DNA from: Aulostomus chinensis | Taxonomy: Eukaryota > Chordata > Actinopteri > Syngnathiformes > Aulostomidae | DNA length: 64,000 nt | Assembly: GCA_037954235.1 (NCBI GenBank) | Contig: JBBMOA010000018.1 | Span: forward strand, 1,698,501-1,762,500 | Direction of reading: 5' to 3' | Part shown: positions 45,785 through 57,553 of the stretch, in pieces | Layout of the letters: every line of letters starts with the position of its first letter | How positions within the stretch are numbered: the stretch's first letter is position 1 | Position numbers and translations under genes: made by a program | The notes under the pieces: model-generated | Seen by the model: the letters and a program-made list of their open reading frames with translations, nothing else | Databases searched by the model: none | Told to the model about the DNA's origin: nothing

Positions 45785-45840
45785 TGGAGGGAGGGGCAGC
45801 AGGAGTGTCTGTTTTTGTGTGTATCAGACGGAGTGAGTGA

Positions 45841-45889
<49 letters not shown>

Positions 45890-48800
45890 CAAAAGTGAGA
45901 TTGGATGAGGCGGGGAACATCATAGCCATTCATAACCAGTATTTTTATTTTATTAGCAAGATGGAGGTGAAGAGGAGGAGGAGGTATAAAAGTACTGACA
46001 CTATTCGGGGGAGAGAGACCCCAGATGGAGAGTCGGGTGAGAGCAGCTTTACAACACTAACTAGCATTACTTCCTAGTCAGATAAGCTTGGTTCCGCCGG
46101 TACGCCTGGCAGCAGGCTCCTCCTGGTACGCAGTAGTGAGAGCTCGAGCCCTGTGACGCCAGCAGTCACAATACCTCACAGCAATCCTGCCCAACAGCAC
46201 ACGCTAGCCAAACACTTCCACCGGCGCTCGCATCGCGGCGTCCGGCCCAACACCTCACACCCTCTCTGATAGGGAGACGATGTCACAGCGACGGGAAGCA
46301 TCAACCGCCGCAACAAGACCTGAACGCTCCAGACTTCCAAAAATCCCCACTTCCCCTGAAATATCACATCTCGTTCTACCTTTATGTCATCAAAGTTCGT
46401 CTGTGGGACATCACGCTAACAAACAAACTGATTGATTTTGAAAACTGATCAAAAAAGCATCACAAAAGCCTCCTGATATCCTGCTCACAGACGGACAGAC
46501 TTGGCCTCCTTGGCGCAGGTGAAGGTGAGCCTGGCTGCTCGTCAGTTACGAGGGACTCATCGGTACAAGCTGATACTCCTGATCTCCCTCTCGCAGTGAA
46601 GATTGAGTTTGTGTGTGATGAGGTGAGCTCGCAGGTGACGCAGCAGCGTGTTGGCGCCTGACTGGTAGGAGAGAGTAGAAATTCAGATTGTGAAAACCGT
46701 TGAACTGAGATTGAGATGCTCATCAGAGGCAAACCGTCGTCGTGTTTAACTGTCAACCTCAGCGCAGTCTCCTGGGTCAGGGATGCAAGGACGTAACGCC
46801 TCAAACACTTCAGCTGAACCGAAGTGTTCACATTAGCGACTGACTGATTCATCTCTAATATCAGCTGTTACTGACCTGCCAATGGATCCATTTGGCCCTA
46901 CAGCCTATTAGCTAAAAGTTGGGTTGTTCATGTCTGCTGTGAGAATGAAATACACGCTTTTAAATATCCACACCAACTTGACTCCGCCCCTTGACCTTGG
47001 CAAACAGCAAGCATTCATTATGACCCGGGTCTGTCTGTCCGCTCAGGTAGAGCGACCAGGGAGTGAGTTCTTGTGTCCGCCGTTCACCTCCCTCATCGTA
47101 GTCGTTGCTCAGCAGGTGGAGGCGTCGCTGATTTCAGGCGTGAGATTTTCAAATCGACTCTGAGTGTGTAACTGCAGCGAAGATGTCATCAGGTGCAGTT
47201 ACACACTCCTGTCCTCCAACCTTACACTCCTTTGTTACTCATCCAACATTTGACCAGCTTTAATTTCACATGAAGCCTCGCTGGGAGGTACAAACACTCA
47301 TTGGTCAGGTTGTGGTGCCCTCTAGTGGATACAATTTGAACAAGCCTGTAGAATCTGTTGGGAAATGTACCAACCTTAATATGCAAAATCACTGAATTAA
47401 GATTGAGAACACAAGAATTATATTCATAAAAAGATTGACTGCACTCGTGAGAATTGGGGTGAAATGTGTTTGTGAGTCTCTCCTAAGGGAAGTGCACTAT
47501 AGAAAGTCGTAGCTCCACATCCTCAAGAGAGAAATCTGTCGGTACCAAACAAAAACAGGCTTCATTTAAGCACTGACATTTTTAAGAAAGAAAAATGAAG
47601 AATTTAATTTGGATGGGATTATAGATGAAGATAAGAAACACCAGTGATCATAATAATACAATTTGTAAGCAATAAATGGTGCCTTATTAGAAAGTGATAC
47701 TTTCCACATTTTTAAGACAGAAAAACCAACCCTTTGACCAGAGTCTCTCAGCACCGCGTCGATGGTTCGCTTCTGCGCGGCGCCGTGTAGCCACGCGAGC
47801 AGGAGAAGCTGGTGGGAGGTTTGTGAGTGCGTGGATGTTCTAACTGCCCGGTTCTGCTGGACCGCGTGAAACACGGGGGGGGGGGGGGGGGGTGATGTGT
47901 TGGGCCTCGGTGGTTCGTCAGCTCGAGCAGGCAGGAAACATTTACCTCAGTCACACTCAGCAGCATCTCCCCCTCTCTCTCTCTCTCCCCCCTTCTCTGC
48001 CCCCCCACTCTCTCTCCCTGATGTAAACGAGCTGAGCTGGAAAACGTTTGTTCTCTTCCAGAGAGGAAAATCGATACCAATAATATTGATGGAAATAATA
48101 ATAATGACCCTCTGAAAATGGTATTAATTTTATTTGTTTTTTAAACACCTTTTTATTTCGTATGCTTACTCCATGTAACGTTGCATCCTGTGATTCAGTT
48201 CAATGTCTTTGTGCCTTTTTTTTTCCTTTCTTTCATTTTTTTTGGGGGGGGGTGTTTGTCTGGTTGTCAAGGCGACCCTCACTCTCGCGATGCTCCTCTC
48301 GACCTCGTCCTCCACTCATCAGAAGAATATACACTAGCAGACAAGTGTCAGTGAGGATACCTACTTTTTCTACTTGTGCCTTTCTGTGTTTGTCGTCTGG
48401 TCATCGGCGTCGTCTGTCGTCACTCAGCTCTCCGTTTAGCGCTTGCCTGTTTCGTTACGCACCACATAACCGCCCTGGTCACGTTGACCGGCCTTTTCTT
48501 TGCTCATGTATTCGTCTATATGCCCCCACACCCCCACCCCCCCGCCATCATGTCGTGTCCTTTTCTCAGTTTCAGAACTCTTTGTGCCTTTCTCTGTCTC
48601 TTTTCTCTCTTTGCTGGGACCGTGTGTTGAGGGTGGGCGGCGGCGGCCGTCCTCCCCTGTGGTTAGTTTCAGGTACTACATTGAATTTAATGATAATGAC
48701 ATAATATAAATATAGTAAAACATGGTGCTTGTTGTGTGCTCATTATTATCATCGTTTTATCTTCAAGCTTCAAATACACCACATTTGAAAGGCTCATACA

Positions 48801-49899
48801 GACTTTGGTCAACTTATGAGGAACCTGTTGGTCCCTGCCAGTCGGTCTGGGGCCGCCCGCGCGGGGTCACAGGAGCTGGCTGAGGCTCATCGTCAGGCCT
48901 GTGTGAGTCCCGCCTTGGTAAACTTGGTTAACGGTCAGAAGAAGTAACCCTTTAGATGGGGGGGGGGGCTGGTCTAGTATATCCTGAATGGGGGTGTCTA
49001 GAGGAGGGGAATACACATTTATATATTTCTAAAATCGAGTTCATCATCATGAAAAATGACAACGATGTGGAGGGAACATGGAGGCAGGTCCCACCAGCTG
49101 ATGACATCATTATTGTGTTTCCCTGATCACTAACAGGATTGATCAACATCTCTCTCTCTCTCTGACAGCAGCTGCTGTTCACACACTCCTGACCTGAACT
49201 TTGGTCATGTGACTGCTGCTGTCAGCTGAGTCCATCATGATGCTCAAACACCCGCTGGTCACCCCAAACATTTTAGACAAAGATCCGTTTTCAGATTTGC
49301 CACGAATGAATTCACCTGCTGGCAGGAAGCCGACCATGACACCGGTGTTCACACAGCTTTGCATTTGTCAGTTGTAGTAAATATTTCATTATTTTTATTA
49401 TTAATTCCAAATATAAAACTCGCTTCATTTGTTCATCAGATGAAGCGAGTTTTAAACTGGTTGATCCGCCTGGAATCTAGAAAAAGCAGGAATCCAAAAT
49501 GCTCTCAAACAAGTTGAGACCAAATCAAGGTGGTGGTGATGGAGTGAAACGCTGGCAGGTTCACTCCTGGAGAAGCGACGTGAAAACATTTATGAATTCA
49601 ATCACAATGTCGTTGCTGCGAAGGGACACAAACAGGCGCTGACATTTCTTCATTCACGGGAATAAAATGATCGGAGGTCACGTGTATAATTTAACATAAA
49701 AATCAATACATTGAAATAAGTCCGTTCAATATTAAGCTCTGTATTAAAAAGTTCTTGACTTTTTTTCAGAATTACCTTTAAATATTTTTAATGGAGAGCA
49801 ATAAACGTCATGTCACAAACGGTTGTCATTGACTTTTCACCCTGAATTTATTAACAGTAAAAGAAACGTAAAACCGTCGCTTCTCAGCGGTGACGGGAT
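45785..49899. other. SH2B1 3'UTR and intergenic region to ATXN2L
   Basis: Contains a (GT)n microsatellite (45846-45887), a frame with a second degenerate copy of the SH2B tail motif (45925-45951), homopolymer G and C runs (about 47875-47893, 48958-48967) and a CT-rich patch (about 47970-48020). No convincing gene was recognised. The nearest plus-strand AATAAA after SH2B1 is near 47670, so the SH2B1 3'UTR end is uncertain. Confidence 0.45.
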
Positions 49900-50729
49900 T
49901 TCCCTCATGGGTCCGCCCGCGAGTTTTGAGATTGACGTGGCACTAAACCAATGAGAGGTAACGCCTAGCGATGATTGGCGGGATCCTCTACCAATCAGCT
50001 TTGACTGACCATTGGTGTGGGTGGGGCCTACGGTCGTGTTGTGTAAACCTGCCCAGCGCAGCCCGGACGACAGTTACAGACACCGGCTATCAAAATACTA
50101 CCGACATACAGTATAATGCGGCTGAAATACGTCGATTGTGTGTAAACCGTGTAGTATATCTGCAAATACTCTTCTTCGCTCAAAGTGTGTGGAACCGTTT
50201 TTCCTCCAACAGGGTCCCGCTGTGACCGGGGTGTGACGGTGTGCAACCAAACGCACCCGGCGCCGTGTTTTGTTGTTGTTTTTCAGCGGTGTTTCGTGTC
50301 TGGCCTGTCAAACCGTGTGATTCCCACAGTGACGACGCGACGGGACCACCAGGGATGCTCATGACTAAAAAGTAAAAGCCTCCACTGCGAGACCCGCTCT
50401 CCTGTCACTCTCTCGTGTTCTGCCGGTGTCGGTTCCAGCGGTTCGTTTGCGTCTCTTGGTAGAACTCGAGGTCTGAGCCGAGCTAGCATCGTTAGCTCGC
50501 CGAGCTAGCCGATATCACTGTTTCACCAAGCCTCATCTAGCTTCCCTGGCTCCATCACGGAGTCTGGACTGAGGCGGTCAAAGCCACTGGCTCAGTAACA
50601 GTACCATGCCAGCGGGGCTGCACCGACTGTGTGACGCTCGGTTCTGTTCTGTCACATCCAGCAGTTCCAGCTCCTCGCTGCCGCTGTAATAATGAGAATA
50701 ACTGTGTTTGTTGCAGGACGAGGAGCACA
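49900..50729 (+). promoter_or_regulatory. ATXN2L promoter and 5'UTR region
   Basis: A GC-richer, TATA-less stretch with CCAAT boxes (CCAATGAG near 49949, CCAATCAG near 49992, ATTGG inverted near 49975 and 50011) precedes ATXN2L. The first coding exon begins at 50717 after a good acceptor (tgtttgttgcag), so at least one noncoding exon lies here. Its donor could not be chosen. Confidence 0.5.
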
Positions 50730-52529
50730 ATGAAGCCGCCGCCACACACTCAGTCGTCCCCTGTTAGCAACTTAGTAAGTAGCTCATCGTCCAGAACCCT
50801 GCATGAATTATTCACGAGCACCAGCTGGTTGTTGCCGTGATTTTCCCGACTTGTTTCCGGTGCTGAAAGATGAAGCCGTTCCGGGATCAGATCCAGATCC
50901 TGGAGAGAGACACATATGTGAATACAGGTTTTCCCTCAAAACTGGACCGGATGCCGTCATCGGACTCTAGCAGCTTGTTACTGTTGTTCAGCGATGCCGT
51001 TAAAGAACGGTTCGATACTCGAGCCCCGAACGGTGTGGGCCGGTGACGCCATAGGAAAACCAAAGAACATCCAGCTGAGAGGAACGTCAGAAGTGGGCTC
51101 CACCCATGTGGGACCCAAACACCAATTTGGAGGAAAAAAAAACCATCACAATTTTTTGTGCTGGACTGTTAATAGACCCTGATGTGCACCAAATTTGTGT
51201 CAGTTCAGCGTGGAAAGGTTCCCAGAAGGTTCATTTGTTAACAAATAACTTACTTTCATTTAAAAAACGAACTGTAGCATCGTCATCAGGACTCTGCGCT
51301 CATCGTCAGCTAATGACCAATAATAAGGTAAACAGTAAAAAGATGAAGATTTTGTTCTGTTGAATTCCTACTTCGAAAATGCGACACTGAACAAAATATG
51401 GCAGCACGGGGAAATCCAGGGAAGGCCGACAAGCAGACGGGCCTGCTGGGAGCTGCTGGTGTGATCCTCAGGAGGAGGGGCAGCGTCACGCTGCCGTCTC
51501 CACTCACAGTTTGCCATTTATCTCCGCTGAGCAATTGATGGCGTGAGGCCTCCTCCTCCTGAAGTACACGCTCTCAAATATGCAGCATGTTATATCAGGT
51601 ATATGTTACGTTTGATGATGTCATAGTATTGTAAGGTATTGATCTCTTTGACTTTTGGCTCTTGCAGATTTTCGAAGGCGTCTACAACAACGCCCGCATG
51701 CTTCACTTCCTCACAGCCGTCGTGGTGAGCAGTTCGCCGCCTCTCATCTTGTTGATGTGTCTGCGTCGTCCAATCAGCTTTCAGCTCTCTTCTCTGCTGC
51801 TTTCAGGGCTCCACGTGTGACGTGAGGGTGAAGAACGGCTCCGTGTACGAAGGGATCTTCAAGACACTGAGCTCGCAGGTGACAGCTAGTTTGCGCTACT
51901 TCTCCTCGGTGGTCAGTGACCTCACCTCGTTGTTTGGATGTTTCACCGTTACTGAAACTTCCTGTGTGTCGACAGTGTGAGTTGGCAGTGGACGCTGTTC
52001 ACAAACGTAGCAATGGAGATGGCGGTGGGGGTGGTGAGGAGGGGGGAGGACGAGGATGTCTGTCCTCTCTGCCCAAGGTTGAAGACATCACTGACACGAT
52101 GATCTTCAGCCCCGCCGACCTGGTGACCATGACCTGCCGCGACGTTGACCTCAACTTTGCCATCAGAGGTATTTGATGACTAGGGATGAGTCAGCACGCC
52201 GCCATCGTTATCTGAATCTGTACGACCACCAAAAGGATGTGTACTCAGACAGGGCATGGCTTACCCAGGACATGGGTGGGACTTAAACCAAAGTGGGTGT
52301 GGCCTAACAGACACGTGGTATCTGTTGAAGTGGCTTCAAGAAACGAAAAGGGACGGATCGGGAGTCGCTGCATTTATGATGTGATTGAGAATTATTCTAG
52401 TTTCCTCAGATTGAGCTTTGATGTTTTTGATCCGAAGAAAAACCAAACTTACCAGAAGAGTTACACTCTATCACACACAGTCCTGAGCTGAGAGGGGTTT
52501 CAGTTGAAATGGGTATAAAATAAACTGAG

Positions 52530-52570
<41 letters not shown>

Positions 52571-52704
52571 GCATTCACTGATGCAGCAATCAGCTCATCG
52601 CGGGTGAATGGTGAGCACAAGGAGAAGGTTCTGCAGAGGTGGGACGAAGATGGCAATGGAGAAAACTACGAGCTGGAGGCAGACACAGTGAGGAAACACA
52701 TGTT

Positions 52705-52740
<36 letters not shown>

Positions 52741-55700
52741 TCATTTAGAAACTGTTAAGCTTTGAGCGGTCTTGGATTCCCACGTCTTTCTTCATTTCAA
52801 CTCGTGTTCGCTGGTTGTGTTTATTCAGTCCAACGGCTGGGACGCCACTGAGATGTTCAAGTTTAACGAAGAGACGTACGGCGTCAAGTCCACCTATGAC
52901 TCGAGCCTCGCCATGTACACGTGAGTAAGATGACCCCGCCTGTGAGGCAGTGACATCGTGGTGTTTCAAACTGGTCCGTCTTACATTTGATGTTCAGCAG
53001 TTTATTAGTAATTTTTGCAGGAAAAATATTATTGCAAGTTGAAGTTAGGAGAAGTGTGGAGTCTCTGAAGTTTGTGACGGACTCCTGGTGATGGAGTGTG
53101 TTTGCTGTGGTCTGAACTCCCAGAGTGCCCCTGGAGAGGGGGAACTCAGAGGGTTACAGGCAGCGGGAGGTGCGAGCAGCTCGACTGGCCAGCGAGATCG
53201 AGGGCAGCTTGCAGTACCGCCGGCGTGTTTCCTTGGAGAATGACGAGGGGCGGAGTGAAGAGGACAGATACAGCTCGGTGGTGCGAGACAGGGAGGACAG
53301 AAGCAGCCCCGGCTTCTCCGCTGGCGGCAGGTAAGTCTCTTGCTGCTGGACGATCGCAAGGCTGAGATGCCCAATCTGGACCCCGTCGGCTGTCTGACGT
53401 CTTCTGAAAGCCACCGAGATCCCGGGTTTCCCGGTGTTGCCAGCAGATGAACAGCGCAAGACTTCTGGCTGTCCTCTCATTGTTGCAGTCAGTTTGCATG
53501 GAGTTGACAGACGACTGGTCGTTAGCAAAGCTCTTAGCTGACACGCAGCCAACAGTTAAAAACCACTGCAACAACTGTGTTCAGTCTTCAGCCGTTTTCC
53601 AACCTTGCATTTCAATGTCCTGTGTGGTTTGCTCTGTTTACGTGGACGCCACACAACCGTAATTGGTCAAACAGAAAGAAGGAGACGTTAGATGACGTCC
53701 AAAGGTGTGACTGAAACATCGGCCGACGGCGAACTCTGAGGAAGAATGACCTTCCGTCTCACTCCATCTCGTTTTCCAGGGAAGGGAAATACATTCCTCT
53801 TCCTCAAAGGGCTCGAGAGTCCGGCCTGGCTGCCAAGACCACCAGGACCGGCACCTCCGGTCGTGCGGCTGCAGCGTCCTCCTCCAGACACCCGGCGCCC
53901 AGCTCATCCTCCCCCAAACCTGCCTCTGAGAGGAGCAGTCCGCTTTCCGTCAGAACCGCCTACTCTCCGCACCAATCACAGGGAAGCCCTCCGGCAGCAG
54001 GCAGCCCCCCCTGCACCAATCACGCTCTGCCGCACTCCCTCTCACATCCGCAGGCGCTGGTGGACACGAACCGCTCGTCTGTCAACGGAGGTGAGGACGA
54101 TACGATTGTGACGCCAGATCATGTGGCCTCTCTGTGTAAAAAGGACGCCCATATTTGGTGTCAAGTCTTCATCAGGAACCTGAACCAAACTTGGAGCGAC
54201 AAACCAAATTCCTTTATCATGAAGGTCATGTGGTGTCCCATTGTCTCCCAGTTGCAGCAAGAACGTCTCCAAAGTCCCAGAGACTCCAGAGCATCCGAAG
54301 CCTGCGAACGCCAAATTCCCAGTCCTCACCTGCAGGTACCACACATGCCCCTCCCTCTAAAAATCTAACCCCGCCCCTCACTGTGACATCATCCTGTGTA
54401 TTATTTTACATCTGTCCACTTCTCAGTCTCTCGTGCTCCGAAACCAGACGCCCCTCCCCAGGACCTCCCCAATGCTTGTCCAGCCTTTGTGGACTCCTCC
54501 CCCTCCTCCGGCATCACAGCGACCACCAGCAAACCCTCGGGGCCCACACCCCTCTTCCCCGTTGATGGTGAGCACTTTTATCAGATCTCAGAACAGTTTT
54601 AAAGATGCCAGGGTGGCCTTGGCTCTGACTGTGGCAGTGAGGGATAAAATCATGAAACTGCTGAAAAATAGGAACTCCCTCAAGGTCAAATGAAAGGACA
54701 CAGAGATGAAATCATTCATTCATGATCAGCGCTGCTTAGCTGGCGCGAGGTGGCGAGGAGGAGGAGCCAGCTGATGACGCTCGATGTATTGAGTGTTTGT
54801 TTGTTTTACCTCCTGCAGTGAATGAAATCCTCAGCGCAGCTAAAGTGCGAACTGAGAGTCTGCAGGACGCCAAGAGCAGCAAAGGTAAAAGGCTCCATCG
54901 TGAGGGTTCGCACCTGTGACACCAGTGACACACTGACATTAACCTGACCCCCCCACCCCACACAGTTCCCTCGGTCCAGCAGAGATCCCAGCTGGAGGAG
55001 CTCCGCAAGTTTGGCAAGGAGTTCAGGGTAAGATTGGGTCATGTCAGGGGTCACGCCTGTGTCAAGGTCATGTGATGAGAGGAAGGAAGCGCTCCAGCTC
55101 TTCTTCACTGCTCCTCCTCTCCGTCTATCAGCTGCAGCCCAGCACCTCCCCGTCAGCCAGCCCGTCGTCAGTGGACCCTCCTCAGCACAGCCCCGCCCTG
55201 CCCCCCGTCTCCTCCTCATCTGCCCCGCCTACCACCTCCCTCACATCTCCTGCTGCAGACTTGCAGGAGACCGGACAGCCAGCATCCACCCCCTCTCCTG
55301 CCTCTGCCTCTGCCCCGGCTGCCACTGCCGGCTCCCTGACCTCAGGCCCAGAGGAGCCGCCGGCCGGGTCGCAGCAGCCTGCGCCCACGCACAGCGACGA
55401 CGAACCATGTTTGGAAAACAGTGAAGGAGCCGATGCTACGTCTGCAGCTGCAGCGTGAGTACCGTGTGTGTGTGTGTGTGTGTGTGTGTGTTCTGTTGAC
55501 TTAGAGGGGGGTCAAACTGCTGCGGTGCAAGCATCACTTCCTGCATCCACCAGATGGAGCTAGAGCATATGCTTCCTACATGTGGCGTTTGTTCCGAGCT
55601 CACACCAGCCCGTCAGCGTGTGCTGTGGTCATGTTGGTTTGCTGATGTTCTTCTCTCCTCTTGACTGCAGCCAAGTGAAAAACTCCACATTGAATCCCAA

Positions 55701-55747
55701 TGCAAAGGAGTTTCTACCCATAAAAGGAAATGCAGTGCTTGTGAGTC

Positions 55748-55783
<36 letters not shown>

Positions 55784-57512
55784 GATCACATGACCTCATG
55801 AAATGCTTGTTGATGCGTGTGAAATGTTTTCCCCCTGGCAGAAGCCTGCAACCACGCCCACCCCCCCACGACCCTCATTGCCCAGCCCCTCGGTGGTCCT
55901 GCCTCCTCCTGGCCAGCCGGGGGGTGGGGCCATCTACAGCAGCCCGCCTGGACACTATCTGTCCTACGTGTCCACCATCCCCATCCAGGGTCACTCCATC
56001 CAGGTTTGAACATTTGTCTTTGAGACGTCCTGCTGGCGGAGCGTCAGTCAGACGGCGTTCAGTAACCGCTTCTGTCGCCGCAGGCCCCTCAGATGTACCA
56101 GTACGCCATGTCAACTGTGAACCAGGGCAAATATCCACGAGCCAAAGGTACAACCGCATGTTCCACACGTCACTTCAGTCTGTTCCCTTACGAATGTCCG
56201 TGTGCGTCGATACACAGAAGTAGTAGAAGATAAACGTTGAAGGATGTCTGAGTTCTGAAGCGTCAGGATCCCAGGTGATGACGTCAGACAAAAGCAGACC
56301 ACTGATGTATTTGTGCAGGCGTGTGCTCCACGGAGCTGAAGGGCGCCACGCACACAGAATGTGAGAACTACTTATTAGGGAATGTTCACTTGAAAAGCAG
56401 TTGGCAGGCCAGCTGGGGCCGTCTGTGTAAACGCTCCGAGATCTGTTTACAGGCTCCTCCTCCGGCGCCACTGTCATCGTATTCGTCTCTCCGCCGTGCA
56501 GGAGTTCAACCTCACCGTAGCTCAACGCACAGCATTGAAAACACAAATCAGTCATGATTCCTAATCGTGGCGTGACTGAGGGAACGATCACGAGTGAAGC
56601 TGAAAAATGTGGCGGTGCCAACCGAGTGTCTCACAGCGTGACGACCTGTTGTTCCAGGCCCGGTGATGGGACCGCGCCCGGACCACCACGCCTCCCCTGC
56701 CTCCCCCATGATCTCAGCCACAGCATCTGCAGCAGGGCCGCCGCTCGTGGCCTCGCCCTACGCTCAGTCTTACCTGCAGTATGGTCAGGTGATCCAGGCC
56801 ATGCCGCCACACTACCACGGACAGGTACGGCAGGCTCCACCTTGTCACAAGATTTATGTTTAATGTTGCTAGTTTCAGTTTTCAGTTCAAGTCCATCATT
56901 TAAATCATTTCATCTTGTGATTTCAGCCAGTTTACTCGATGCTGCAGGGGGGGGCCAGAATGCTGACGTCCGGGGCCCCGCCTCAGCCTTTGGGTCCTCC
57001 TGGGTCCCAGTACCAGACAGAGGGCCCACCTGGGCCACAACAGGCCATGTTCGGTACCGTCACATCTCACTTGTCTAGTATTTTCCTTCTTACTTGAAAC
57101 AAACGCCGCCGCCGCTGCCGCTGCACCAAACCTGGCTGGTCGACCCCCACGGCCCTGTGGCGTAGTTCTGTCACAGTAGCAAGAAACTTGTTCTGTCACT
57201 TCACAAAATGTCAAAACTCATCAGATATTTGATCAAACGTGAAGGTGCAGCAGCTTAAACAACACACACACACACACACACACACACGACAGGCGCCAGG
57301 CAGGAGACGCACACGACTCTGAGTGGCTCTTTGTCACTCAGCCTGCTCTGCTAGCGTGAGAACGCTGCGCTAGCCTGCTAATGCTGACATCAAGGGAAGA
57401 CAACAGTGGGGAAGCAGTTTTTGTCGTCCAACAGGAAGTTGCCATCTCAGAGGTGATGTTTTCTGGTCCAACAGAAAGTGATGATGTCAGGGATGAATTA
57501 TTTCTATGATCA

Positions 57513-57553
<41 letters not shown>

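Noticed and set aside
48162..48704. 180-codon open frame between SH2B1 and ATXN2L
   Set aside because: Pyrimidine-rich low-complexity translation (Ser, Leu, Phe, Pro, Cys) with no domain features or conserved splice context.
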